A stretch of DNA of 64,000 nt from Marinovum sp034669705 (GTDB lineage Bacteria > Pseudomonadota > Alphaproteobacteria > Rhodobacterales > Rhodobacteraceae): the NCBI RefSeq assembly GCF_034669705.1, contig NZ_JAXMOR010000010.1:1-64000 (forward strand). The letters are read 5' to 3'. Each line of letters begins with the position of its first letter. The stretch's first letter is position 1. Below are positions 35,764 to 43,834 of this stretch, piece by piece. Position numbers and translations under genes: made by a program. The notes under the pieces were generated by a model. It worked only from the letters and a program-made list of their open reading frames with translations. It was not told the DNA's origin and ran no database searches.

Positions 35764-37460
35764 GCCTCGGGGTCGTCATGCTGGTCCACACCGCCTTTGG
35801 TCGGGCGGAGCAGGTGGCACGGCACTGGGCCCGTGCAGGCTGTCCGGTGGTGATCCATGTCGACCGCAATGTCGCCGCCAAGCGGTTCCGGGCCTTTGCC
35901 GAGGCTGTGGCGGATGTCGATCACATCCGCTTTTCCCGCCGATACCGCTGCGAATGGGGCACCTGGGGCATTGTCGCCGCCAGCCAGGCCGCGGCGGAAA
36001 AGATGCTGGCCGACTTTCCGGCGGTGCAGCATGTCTACCTCGCCTCGGGCTCTTGCCTGCCGCTGCGCCCGGTCGAGGAGCTGATCGATTACCTCTCGGC
36101 CCGGCCGCGCACCGATTTCATCGAAAGCGCCACCACGATGGATGTGCCCTGGACGGTGGGCGGGCTGGATGAAGAGCGCTTTACCCTGCATTTCCCCTTC
36201 TCGTGGCGGCGACACCGGTTCTTTTTTGACCGCTTTGTGCAGCTTCAGCGCCGGCTCGGGGTGGCCCGGCAGATCCCCAACGGCCTGCGGCCGCATATGG
36301 GCAGCCAGTGGTGGTGCCTGACCCGTCAGACCCTGACGGCCATCCTGCAGGACCCGGACCGCGCCACCTATGACGCCTTCTTCCGCCGGGTCTGGATCCC
36401 CGACGAGAGCTATTACCAGACCCTAGCGCGGCTCTATTCCCGCGAGCTCGAGAGCCGGTCTCTGACGCTGTCGAAGTTCGATTTCCAGGGCAAGCCGCAT
36501 ATCTTCTACGACGACCACCTGCAGCTTCTGCGCCGGTCCGACTGTTTCGTCGCGCGCAAGATCTGGCCGCATGCCGATCTGCTCTACACCTCCTTCCTGA
36601 CCGACCGCGCCGGCGCCATGAGCCGGACCGAACCCAACCCCGGCAAGATCGACCGGATCTTTGCCAGGGCGGTCGACCGGCGGACCCGCGGCCGCCCCGG
36701 GCTTTACATGCATTCGCGCTTTCCCAACGAGAACTGGGAAAATGGCATGACCGCCGGGCCCTATTCGGTGTTCCAGGGCTTTGCCGAGCTGTTCGAGGAT
36801 TTCGAGCCCTGGCTGGCGCGCGCCACCGGGACGCGGGTGCACGGCCACCTGTTCGCACCGGAAAAGGCCGAGTTTTCCGAAGGCGAGGCGGTGATCCAGG
36901 GCGGTTTGTCGTCGAGCGCCGAGATCCGCGATGCCAACCCCTGGGCCTTTCTCACCAACCTGATCTGGAACACCCGTGGCGAGCGGCAGTGTTTCCAGTT
37001 CGGGCCGCATGACACCCAGGAGGGGGTGATCTGGAACCTCGCCAAGGACCCCAATGCCCAGATCTCGGTGGTCTCGGGGGCCTGGGCGGTGCCGCTGTTC
37101 AACTCGAACCTCGACTTCGCCACCATCCGCCGCGCCGCCGCCCAGCTGCAGAAGATCGAGGCGGAATCGCTCCACGCCTATCGTTCGCCCTATGCCAAGG
37201 CGCATATCCGCATCTGGACCATGGCCGAGTTCATCGAGGCGCCGATGGAGCCGCTGCAGAGCATCATCGACGAGATCGGCATACGCAATCCCCGGCGCCT
37301 GGCCGAGGTGCCCAAGATGATGGACCTGACCGGCTTTGGCCAGTTCCTGCAGAACCTCAAGAACCAGGGGATGCACCCCTATCTGATGGGTGATTTTCCG
37401 GTCGAAGGCCGGCAGTTGGGCCAACGCCCGCGCACCCGCAAACCCTATTTGGTGAGATGA
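35760..37460 (+). CDS. GT14-like beta-1,6-N-acetylglucosaminyltransferase with DUF5928 C-terminus
   Basis: A 566-residue two-part protein. The N-terminal 260 residues match the core-2/I-branching (GT14, 'Branch') family: VVMLVHTAFGRAEQ, VYLASGSCLPLRP (92-104) and SQWWCLTR. The C-terminal 280 residues are the DUF5928 type found in Rhodobacterales. GT14 enzymes add branching GlcNAc or xylose. The start overlaps the upstream stop (ATGA) and its own stop overlaps the sulfotransferase start, so the last three genes of the run are coupled. Confidence 0.85.
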   Translation: MSLGVVMLVHTAFGRAEQVARHWARAGCPVVIHVDRNVAAKRFRAFAEAVADVDHIRFSRRYRCEWGTWGIVAASQAAAEKMLADFPAVQHVYLASGSCLPLRPVEELIDYLSARPRTDFIESATTMDVPWTVGGLDEERFTLHFPFSWRRHRFFFDRFVQLQRRLGVARQIPNGLRPHMGSQWWCLTRQTLTAILQDPDRATYDAFFRRVWIPDESYYQTLARLYSRELESRSLTLSKFDFQGKPHIFYDDHLQLLRRSDCFVARKIWPHADLLYTSFLTDRAGAMSRTEPNPGKIDRIFARAVDRRTRGRPGLYMHSRFPNENWENGMTAGPYSVFQGFAELFEDFEPWLARATGTRVHGHLFAPEKAEFSEGEAVIQGGLSSSAEIRDANPWAFLTNLIWNTRGERQCFQFGPHDTQEGVIWNLAKDPNAQISVVSGAWAVPLFNSNLDFATIRRAAAQLQKIEAESLHAYRSPYAKAHIRIWTMAEFIEAPMEPLQSIIDEIGIRNPRRLAEVPKMMDLTGFGQFLQNLKNQGMHPYLMGDFPVEGRQLGQRPRTRKPYLVR

Positions 37461-38875
37461 GCCACATGGCCCGAACCTATGATGCCTTCGTGGTCTTTGC
37501 CGAGATGCGCACCGGCTCCAACCTGCTTGAAGCCAATTTGAATCTTTTTGACGGCATTTCCTGCCTCGGCGAGGCCTTCAACCCGCATTTCATCGGCTAC
37601 CCCAACAAGACCGAGCTGCTGGGGCTGGACCAGGCGACGCGCGACGCCGATCCGCAGGCCTTGCTCGACCGGGTGCGCGGCGCCGAGGGGCTGGCGGGGT
37701 TCCGCTATTTCCACGACCATGACCCGCGCATTCTCGAGCCGCTGCTCGACGATGCGCGCATCGCCAAGATCGTGCTGACCCGCAACCCGGTCGAGAGCTA
37801 CGTCAGCTGGAAGATCGCGCAGCAGACCGACCAGTGGAAGCTGACCAATGTCGCCCGCCGCAAGGACGCGCGCGCGGTCTTTGACAGCGCCGATTTCGAG
37901 GCCCATCTCGAGGCGCTGCAAGGCTTTCAGGTCCGGCTGCTGAACGGGTTGCAAAAGCGCGGTCAGACGGCGTTCTACGTGGCTTACGAGGACGTGCAGG
38001 ACCTGGGCGTGATGAACGGCCTGGCGCGCTGGCTGGGCTGCGAGACCGAGCTCGAGGGCTTCGATCACAATCTCAAGCGGCAGAACCCGGCGCCGATCTC
38101 GGACAAGGTCGAGAATTTCGACGAGATGCAGCAGGCGCTGGCCCGGCTCGACCGGTTCGACCTGTCGCGCACGCCGAATTTCGAGCCGCGCCGCGGGGCG
38201 GCGGTGCCGGGCTACGTGGCGGCCGGCGCGGCGCCGCTGCTCTACATGCCGATCAAGGGCGGGCCGGAGGACGCGGTCTGTGACTGGCTGGCGGCGACCG
38301 GCGGTGGGCTGACGCGCGATTTCAACCAGAAGAGCCTGCGCCAATGGCTGCGCCGCAACGCCGGCCACCGGCGCTTTACCGTGCTGCGCCATCCGCTGGC
38401 GCGGGCGCATCACGTCTTTTGCCAGCGCATCCTCGCCACCGGGCCGCAGTGTTTCGGCCGCATACGACGCGTGCTGATCAACCGCCACGACCTGCCCCTG
38501 CCAGAAAACTGGCCCGATCCGTCCTATGACGCGGGCGCACACCGGGCGGCTTTTGGCGGCTTCCTCGAATTCATCAAAGCCAACCTGGCGGGGCAGACCA
38601 ACCTGCGGATCGATCCGCATTGGGCCAGCCAGAGCGGTCTGTTGCAGGGGATGGGCGATCTCTGCCTGCCAGACGTGGTGCTGCGCGAGGAGGATCTGGC
38701 CGAGGGGCTGGCGCAACTGGCGGAGCGGGTCGGAGTGGCCGCGCCGGAGGTGGTGGCGGCGGCGCCTGACGGGCCGGTGACGCTGGCCGAGATCTACGAT
38801 GCAGATCTCGAGGCGCTGGCGCGGGCAGCCTATCCGCGGGATTACCTGATGCTGGGGTTTGGCGACTGGCGGTAG
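37457..38875 (+). CDS. NodH-like sulfotransferase with a second sulfotransferase-like half
   Basis: A 472-residue protein. The N-terminal half is a PAPS-dependent sulfotransferase: 5'-phosphosulfate loop EMRTGSNLLEANL (16-28) and 3'-phosphate-binding RNPVESYVS (109-117), most like nodulation NodH and Stf0. The C-terminal half (about 258-472) resembles carbohydrate sulfotransferases, with LLYMPIKGGP and VLRHPLARAHHVF (309-321), but its phosphosulfate loop is degenerate. The acceptor is likely the glycan made upstream. No membrane segment is seen, so it should be cytosolic. Confidence 0.82.
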   Translation: MSHMARTYDAFVVFAEMRTGSNLLEANLNLFDGISCLGEAFNPHFIGYPNKTELLGLDQATRDADPQALLDRVRGAEGLAGFRYFHDHDPRILEPLLDDARIAKIVLTRNPVESYVSWKIAQQTDQWKLTNVARRKDARAVFDSADFEAHLEALQGFQVRLLNGLQKRGQTAFYVAYEDVQDLGVMNGLARWLGCETELEGFDHNLKRQNPAPISDKVENFDEMQQALARLDRFDLSRTPNFEPRRGAAVPGYVAAGAAPLLYMPIKGGPEDAVCDWLAATGGGLTRDFNQKSLRQWLRRNAGHRRFTVLRHPLARAHHVFCQRILATGPQCFGRIRRVLINRHDLPLPENWPDPSYDAGAHRAAFGGFLEFIKANLAGQTNLRIDPHWASQSGLLQGMGDLCLPDVVLREEDLAEGLAQLAERVGVAAPEVVAAAPDGPVTLAEIYDADLEALARAAYPRDYLMLGFGDWR

Positions 38876-38980
38876 GTGGGTCGCAGACCCACCCTGCGGG
38901 ACGGCTGTCGGCGGCCGGTGGGTCGCAGACCCACCCTACGGGCGATTGGCGGCAATCGGTGAGCACTGCCCACCCTACGC
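38875..38980. repeat. Three spaced repeats GGTGGGTCGCAGACCCACC
   Basis: Copies start at 38875, 38917 and 38958 (spacing 42 and 41 bp). Copies 1 and 2 are nearly identical over 26 bp and each forms an 8-bp hairpin around GCA; copy 3 is degenerate. They fill the gap between the convergent sulfotransferase and ptsN genes and may serve as transcript ends. Confidence 0.85.
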
Positions 38981-39001
38981 GCGGCCGGATGAGGCGGCCG
39001 C

Positions 39002-39466
39002 TCAGGCGGCCTTCATCGCCTCTTCTTCGGTGAGGATGGTGTAGAGCGTCACGACACTCTGGTTGGCGCGCAGCTTGGTGCAGACCGAGGGGTCGCGCAG
39101 CAGGCGCGAGACCCGTGCCAGCGCCTTGAGGTGTTCGACACCGGCATCCTCCGGCGCGAACAGGCCAAAGACGATGTCGACCGGCTGGCGGTCGACGGAC
39201 TCGAAATCGATCGGCTTTTCCAACAGCATGAAGACACCGACGCAGGTCTCGAGGCCGGCGATCCGTGCATGCGGCAGCGCCACCCCGTGGCCGACACCGG
39301 TCGGCCCCAGGGATTCACGCTCGAGCAGCGACTCGAAGGCATGGCCAGCGTCGATGCCATAGGCGGCCTGGGCCAGGTCGGCGACATCATGCATCAAACG
39401 CTTCTTGCTCGTGCAGCCGGTATTGACCCGGATTGCCTCGGGTTTCAGCAAATCTGAAAGTTCCAT
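39002..39466 (-). CDS. ptsN: PTS IIA-like nitrogen regulatory protein PtsN
   Basis: A 154-residue EIIA-Ntr. The phosphorylated histidine is His66 in GVGHGVALPHAR. It receives phosphate from NPr/EI-Ntr and regulates targets such as K+ transport and, in alphaproteobacteria, (p)ppGpp synthesis; no PTS sugar permease is expected. The gene follows hpf on the same strand with a 39-bp gap, the classic lpt-hpf-ptsN arrangement. The rsh gene in this same window may be a regulatory partner, but that is inference. Confidence 0.95.
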   Translation of the reverse strand: MELSDLLKPEAIRVNTGCTSKKRLMHDVADLAQAAYGIDAGHAFESLLERESLGPTGVGHGVALPHARIAGLETCVGVFMLLEKPIDFESVDRQPVDIVFGLFAPEDAGVEHLKALARVSRLLRDPSVCTKLRANQSVVTLYTILTEEEAMKAA

Positions 39467-39505
39467 ATGCTCGCCTGTATTCCCATTCCTGACCAGACCG
39501 CGGGC

Positions 39506-40078
39506 TCAAGCCTTTTCTTGCGGTTCGATCCAGCCGATATTGCCATCATCGCGCCGGTAAACGACGTTCAGACCCTTCTTCTCGTTCCGAAACACCAGCA
39601 CCGGTGCACCCGCAAGCTCCATCTGCATCACAGCTTCGCCAACCGTGAGTGCGGGAATGTCCGTTTTCATTTCGGCGACGATCATCGGTTGCAGGCTCTC
39701 CGGCTCCGAATCTTCGTCCACCGCGTCGCTGGCGAGGATATACGATGAAGCGCCAAACGTTTCAACGGGCTCGGACCGATCCTTGTGGTGGTCCTTCAGG
39801 CGCCGCTTGTAGCGCCGCAGCTGCTTCTCCATCTTGTCGCAGCAGCTTTCGAAAGCGGCATAGATTTCAGTAGCATGCGCCTTGGCCTGAGCAGTCAGAC
39901 CGGTTGACAGATGCACCGTGGCCTCGCAGACGAACTCATGCGCCGCCTTGGAGAACACGATATTCGCATCGGTCGGACGTTCGGCATATTTCTGCACGAC
40001 ACCGCCCAACCCATCCTGCACATGGGTCTGCAGGGCCGCGCCGATGTCGATTTGCTTGCCGGTGATTTGATAGCGCAT
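39506..40078 (-). CDS. hpf: Ribosome hibernation-promoting factor, long form
   Basis: A 190-residue long HPF. The N-terminal S30AE domain (MRYQITGKQIDIG; later ATEIYAAFESCCDKMEKQLRRY) binds the 30S decoding site, and the C-terminal domain (PALTVGEAVMQMELAGAPVLVFRNE) mediates 70S dimerisation into 100S. Expected role is ribosome hibernation in stationary phase. It precedes ptsN and follows the lpt genes, though a 282-bp gap separates it from lptB, so it probably has its own promoter. Confidence 0.95.
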   Translation of the reverse strand: MRYQITGKQIDIGAALQTHVQDGLGGVVQKYAERPTDANIVFSKAAHEFVCEATVHLSTGLTAQAKAHATEIYAAFESCCDKMEKQLRRYKRRLKDHHKDRSEPVETFGASSYILASDAVDEDSEPESLQPMIVAEMKTDIPALTVGEAVMQMELAGAPVLVFRNEKKGLNVVYRRDDGNIGWIEPQEKA

Positions 40079-40147
40079 CTTGCGTCCTTCTTATTGTTCC
40101 GGTGACGCGTCGCGCCACGGCCGCCGGGGGCAGCCGAACGCTTCCAC

Positions 40148-40249
40148 TCACCATCTCGGGATCCTGACGCGACGAGGTGCTTGTACATGTAGACCCATCC
40201 CGAAAATCAGGAACGCGACTCCTATCAAGGCAAGCCACTCGAGCGTCAT
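40148..40249 (-). CDS. Candidate 33-residue membrane peptide upstream of hpf
   Basis: A 102-bp frame that begins ATG ACG CTC GAG TGG and encodes one hydrophobic helix (WLALIGVAFLIFGMG) followed by a basic tail (VQAPRRVRIPRW). A single hydrophobic helix with a positive C-terminus is typical of small membrane proteins. GGGGG lies close to the ATG, but no well-spaced Shine-Dalgarno is seen. It sits in the 282-bp lptB-hpf gap, 69 bp before hpf, and could be an independent gene or a leader peptide. Existence is unproven. Confidence 0.35.
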   Translation of the reverse strand: MTLEWLALIGVAFLIFGMGLHVQAPRRVRIPRW

Positions 40250-40360
40250 GCCCCCATTTGAGGACAGAGCACGCCCGTCTGTCAATGATTTGTCACGACA
40301 ATTGCACCTCAAACGGTAAACAGCGCGTTAGCGTCGGGCGGTCCAAGCTACCGGCACGGT

Positions 40361-41119
40361 TCAGGAAATCCGGAACTGATCGCCCAGGTAGACGCGGCGG
40401 ACGTTTTCGTTCTCGACCACCTCCGCCGGCGTGCCGGACATCAGCACCGTGCCGTCGTGCAGAATGTAGGCGCGGTCGACGATCTCGAGGGTTTCGCGCA
40501 CGTTGTGATCGGTGATCAGCACGCCGATGCCGCGGTTCGACAGGTCCGAGACCAGCGCGCGGATGTCGCCGACCGAGATCGGGTCGACGCCGGCAAAGGG
40601 CTCGTCGAGCAGCAGGTACTTCGGCTCGGCGGCAAGACAGCGCGCAATCTCGACCCGGCGGCGTTCGCCCCCGGACAGCGCCAGCGCCGGGGCACGGCGC
40701 AGGTGTTCGATGTGGAACTCCGACAGCAGTTCCTCGAGGCGCTCGCGCCGCCGCCGGCCATCGCTGACCGCAATGTCAAGGATCGCGCGGATGTTGTCCT
40801 CGACGCTCATGCCGCGAAAGATCGACATCTCCTGCGGCAGGTAGCCGATGCCGAGCTTGGCGCGGCGGTACATCGGCATCGTGGTCACGTCCTGGCCGTC
40901 GATCGTCACCCGGCCGCCCTCGGGAAAGACCAGACCGGCCACCGAGTAGAAGGTCGTCGTCTTGCCGGAGCCGTTTGGACCCAGCAGCGCCACCACCTCG
41001 CCGCGCTGCAGCTCCATGCTGACATCTCGGATCACCACCTTCTTGCGGTAGCTCTTGCGCAGGTGATCGATGCGCAGCCCGACGGAGCCTTCGGTCAGGG
41101 TCAGGTCTGGTGGCGTCAT
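40361..41119 (-). CDS. lptB: LPS export ABC transporter ATP-binding protein LptB
   Basis: A 252-residue ABC ATPase. Walker A is GPNGSGKTT (47-55), the Q-loop is in YLPQEMSIFRG, the signature is LSGGERRR, Walker B is LLLDEPFAGVDP and the switch His is in ITDHNV. LptB powers LptFG to extract lipopolysaccharide from the inner membrane. Gene order lptC-lptA-lptB is conserved and the start is 1 bp from the lptA stop. Confidence 0.96.
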   Translation of the reverse strand: MTPPDLTLTEGSVGLRIDHLRKSYRKKVVIRDVSMELQRGEVVALLGPNGSGKTTTFYSVAGLVFPEGGRVTIDGQDVTTMPMYRRAKLGIGYLPQEMSIFRGMSVEDNIRAILDIAVSDGRRRRERLEELLSEFHIEHLRRAPALALSGGERRRVEIARCLAAEPKYLLLDEPFAGVDPISVGDIRALVSDLSNRGIGVLITDHNVRETLEIVDRAYILHDGTVLMSGTPAEVVENENVRRVYLGDQFRIS

Positions 41120-41120
41120 G

Positions 41121-41615
41121 TTACTGGGTGCTGCCCGAGGTCTGCAGCACGGTCTTGACCCGGCCGGTCATCGTCGCGGTGCCTTCATTGATGTCGGCGA
41201 CCATCTTGTCGGCGGTCAGCGCCGAGCCGCCCTGGGTCAGCATCACGTTGCCGGTCATCACGATGACCCCGGCCTCGACGTCGTAATCGGCGCTCTCGCC
41301 CTCGGCCGCCTCTTCGCCCGACACCAGCGTCACCCCGCCGCGGGCCTCGAGCCTGGCGATCTCGGAACGGTCCTCGGCATAGACCACCAGCACCCGCGGC
41401 GCCGACAGGCGCATCTCGCCCTGGCCGACGATCACGTTGCCGGTGAACAGCGCGGTGCCGTCGTTCTGGTTCACCGTCAGGTTATCGGCGGTGACCTCGA
41501 CCGGCGCATCAGGATCGGCCTGAAGCGCCCCGAACCCCACCTGGGCGCCCTGGGCCAGCAGCGCGAACGGCAGCAGCGACAGCAGGGCGATCGCGATCAG
41601 ACGAATGGGAGTCAT
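41121..41615 (-). CDS. lptA: Lipopolysaccharide transport periplasmic protein LptA
   Basis: A 164-residue periplasmic protein with signal peptide (hydrophobic MTPIRLIAIALLSLLPFALLA start) and a beta-jellyroll of OstA type: VEVTADNLTVNQNDGTALF, then GNVIVGQGEMRL and LTADKMVADINEG repeats. It forms the bridge that carries LPS across the periplasm. The start overlaps the lptC stop by 4 bp, and lptB follows immediately. Confidence 0.93.
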   Translation of the reverse strand: MTPIRLIAIALLSLLPFALLAQGAQVGFGALQADPDAPVEVTADNLTVNQNDGTALFTGNVIVGQGEMRLSAPRVLVVYAEDRSEIARLEARGGVTLVSGEEAAEGESADYDVEAGVIVMTGNVMLTQGGSALTADKMVADINEGTATMTGRVKTVLQTSGSTQ

Positions 41616-42241
41616 GGGGTGTCACCTTCCTGGGCGGGCTGTCTTGCGGGCTGATATACCAGCTTCACGCCCTTTGTGAAAAACATTTGCACCTGGCCTT
41701 CGCCGCCACCGTCGCGGATGCGCAACGCCCCGGCCGAGAGGTCGCCGATCGGGCTGGTGCCGGTCACCCCCTGAGGCGCATCGGCGTGGACCGAGCGGAG
41801 CGCCGAATGCAGTTCGGCGGTCTCGAGCCGGTAGCCGGTGGAACTGTCGATCACCACCCCGCCCTGCAACGCCATGCGGTCGGCCGGCTCGTTGACCGTG
41901 GCGCTGTCGGCGAGGATGTTGATCCGCGTGCCGTCGGTCAGCCGAAAGGCGGCGCTGAGGTGTTCGGCCAGCACCCCGGCCGGGTCCTCTGGCTGCGGCT
42001 GGGCGCTTTCGGCGGTGACCGACACGGCATGACCCTCCGGCGTGCTGCCAGTGTAATAAGGCCGGGTGACACTGTCGCGTTCGGGGATTTCCGAGGCGTC
42101 GGCAAAGAAGGTCAGGTCGGGCTCGTCATTGGCAGTGCGCGACAGCAGGAACACGGTCGAGAGCAGGCCGAGCGCGGTCAGCGGCAGCAGCACCTTGAGC
42201 CCCGCCACCACTCTGGAATGGAATGTCTCGGTCACGGCCAT
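41612..42241 (-). CDS. lptC: LPS export ABC transporter periplasmic protein LptC
   Basis: A 209-residue bitopic protein: a short cytoplasmic N-terminus, a membrane helix (VLLPLTALGLLSTVFLL) and a periplasmic LptC-type jellyroll (TADSATVNE-like segment, then ALQGGVVIDSSTGYRLETAEL). LptC hands LPS from LptBFG to LptA. Start choice: ATG 42241 has AAGGG about 9 nt upstream; an in-frame ATG at 42256 lies directly after GAGG with no spacing, so I prefer the shorter form. Confidence 0.9.
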   Translation of the reverse strand: MAVTETFHSRVVAGLKVLLPLTALGLLSTVFLLSRTANDEPDLTFFADASEIPERDSVTRPYYTGSTPEGHAVSVTAESAQPQPEDPAGVLAEHLSAAFRLTDGTRINILADSATVNEPADRMALQGGVVIDSSTGYRLETAELHSALRSVHADAPQGVTGTSPIGDLSAGALRIRDGGGEGQVQMFFTKGVKLVYQPARQPAQEGDTP

Positions 42242-42304
42242 GGTCCGGCCCTTCATCCTCGTCTTGGCTTCAATCTAGGAGCGCAGCGGCGCCGTGCAAC
42301 GTGG

Positions 42305-42916
42305 TTAATGGGCAAAGATGTCCTGGTCGGGCCAGCCAGCGAGATCCAGCCGGGCGCGGGCAGGCAGGAAGTCGAAGCAGGCCTGCGCCAGCTCGGACCG
42401 CCCCTCGCGGGCCAGCCTGAGGTCGAGCGCGGCGCGCAGCCGGTGCAGGTAAAGGACGTCAGAGGCGGCGTAATCGAGCTGCGCCCGGGTCAGCTCGTCA
42501 GCGCCCCAATCGCTCGATTGCTGCTGCTTCGAGATGTCGACGCCGAGCAGTTCCTGCAGCAGGTGCTTGAGCCCGTGGCGGTCGGTGTAGGTGCGTATCA
42601 GCTTGCTGGCGATCTTGGTGCAATAGACCGGCGCGGTCAGCGTGCCGAAGGCGTTGAGCAGCGCGGCGATGTCGAAACGGCCGAAGTGGAACAGCTTGAG
42701 CACCGCCGGATCGGCCAGCAGCCGGCAGAGGTTGGGCGCCTCGGTCTGGCCGCGGGCGATCTGCACCAGATGGGCATGGCCGTCGCCTGACGACAGCTGG
42801 ACGACGCAGAGCCGGTCACGGTGCGGATGCAGCCCCATGGTCTCGCAATCTATGGCCACGACCGGGCCGAGATCGAGATCGGCCGGCAGGTCGCGCTGGT
42901 ACAGATGATTGGCCAT
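42305..42916 (-). CDS. rnd: Ribonuclease D-type 3'-5' exonuclease (single DEDDy domain)
   Basis: A 203-residue DEDDy exonuclease. The catalytic acids are in VAIDCETMGL (Asp, Glu), HFGRFDIAALL (Asp) and YAASDVLYL (Tyr, Asp). It lacks the two HRDC domains of full-length E. coli RNase D (375 residues) and corresponds to the short alphaproteobacterial form. Expected role is 3' trimming of tRNA or other small RNA. It precedes lptC in the same direction with a 63-bp gap. An upstream in-frame extension to 42985 exists but is not needed by the family. Confidence 0.88.
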   Translation of the reverse strand: MANHLYQRDLPADLDLGPVVAIDCETMGLHPHRDRLCVVQLSSGDGHAHLVQIARGQTEAPNLCRLLADPAVLKLFHFGRFDIAALLNAFGTLTAPVYCTKIASKLIRTYTDRHGLKHLLQELLGVDISKQQQSSDWGADELTRAQLDYAASDVLYLHRLRAALDLRLAREGRSELAQACFDFLPARARLDLAGWPDQDIFAH

Positions 42917-43365
42917 GCCTTGGGGCTCCGGGCTGCAAAACTCCTTCTCGGCAATAGTGCCTTGGCGGCATCCTTGCAACGCCACCCGGCCGCCGTGGCT
43001 CGAATCATCGCCGCCGAAGCGCGACGCCGGGTCGGCGGGTTTGGCACCAATCCTCGGAAATTAGGCCGATTGATCACTCTCATAGGGGGAGTGGCCCTCT
43101 CGACTGCGAAAAAACTTTTCGTGTCTTTTCGGTGGTTTTGGCGCTAGATGGCGTCAAGTTCTGTGACCTTGCGCACGGTTCCCGCGCCTGCCCTCGACTG
43201 GGTGCCAAGGCGTGAGACGCCGTCGCAAAGGGGAGTTGGTCTTGGGTTTCCCGCCGTGACCGGCAAAAGTAACGAGATATTAACCGCTTCACTGTCGCCG
43301 CTTCGGAACGGGCCGGTCGAAATCGACAGGATTGTCAACGAGGCGATTACAATCCTACCCCAACA

Positions 43366-43375
43366 CACACGTGTG
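43366..43375. promoter_or_regulatory. Perfect palindrome CACACGTGTG
   Basis: A 10-bp perfect palindrome in the long leader of the ExoY-like gene, 460 bp before its start and 2 bp before an ATG opening a 63-residue frame. It may be an operator; no protein is assigned. Confidence 0.3.
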
Positions 43376-43516
43376 AGATGTATTCAGGCACCACCGACGG
43401 CGCCGCGCCGGCCGATGGCAGCGCCCCGGATCGCGCCGATCAAGGCCGCCCGGCGGCCCCGGACGGCCAGGTTTACCCAAGGTTATCAGGCCACCCCGAG
43501 ACCAGTACCGTAAAAG

Positions 43517-43546
43517 TTGAACGACATTTGAGGCAACTTGACGACA
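43517..43546. promoter_or_regulatory. Direct repeats TTGAACGACA / TTGACGACA
   Basis: The two copies start at 43517 and 43538, 21 bp apart, which is two helical turns, so both face the same side of DNA. They lie about 290-320 bp upstream of the ExoY-like start codon. A plausible binding site for a dimeric regulator of exopolysaccharide genes; unproven. Confidence 0.3.
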
Positions 43547-43834
43547 CTGGGGTGAGCCGCCAGATTTGATCCAGTCGAGCTGAAAATCGACCGAGCCATT
43601 CGGCGAAGATGGTTTTTTGCAAACGGCACTTGGGGGTTGGTGCTTTCACCTGGGAGTGAAGTGTACGGGAACGGGTCTGCGCGTGGCGGGTGACACCTTT
43701 GGGGGTCTCCGGCTGCCTTGAAATTCGACATCGGGAACCTTGTGTTCGCGCTGCTTTTTGCGGTGCGGGTGAGGTGTGCCCGCAGACATCCGAACCGGTG
43801 CACGGCGCTTCGTCATTGACCGCCTCAGGAGGGC

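Larger units (their letters stand above)
42917..43834. other. 918-bp region without a confident gene
   Basis: Between rnd (minus) and the ExoY-like gene (plus). Open frames here (for example a 121-residue frame at 43148 and a 63-residue frame at 43378) have Arg/Pro/Thr-rich compositions and no convincing starts, and AT content is higher than in coding parts. The region is probably a bidirectional regulatory region or encodes an RNA. It contains a palindrome and a pair of direct repeats, annotated separately. Confidence 0.7.

Noticed and set aside
43148..43513. A 121-residue plus-strand frame in the ExoY leader
   Set aside because: Composition (Arg, Pro, Thr-rich) and lack of a ribosome-binding site argue against a gene; it is left as part of a non-coding region.
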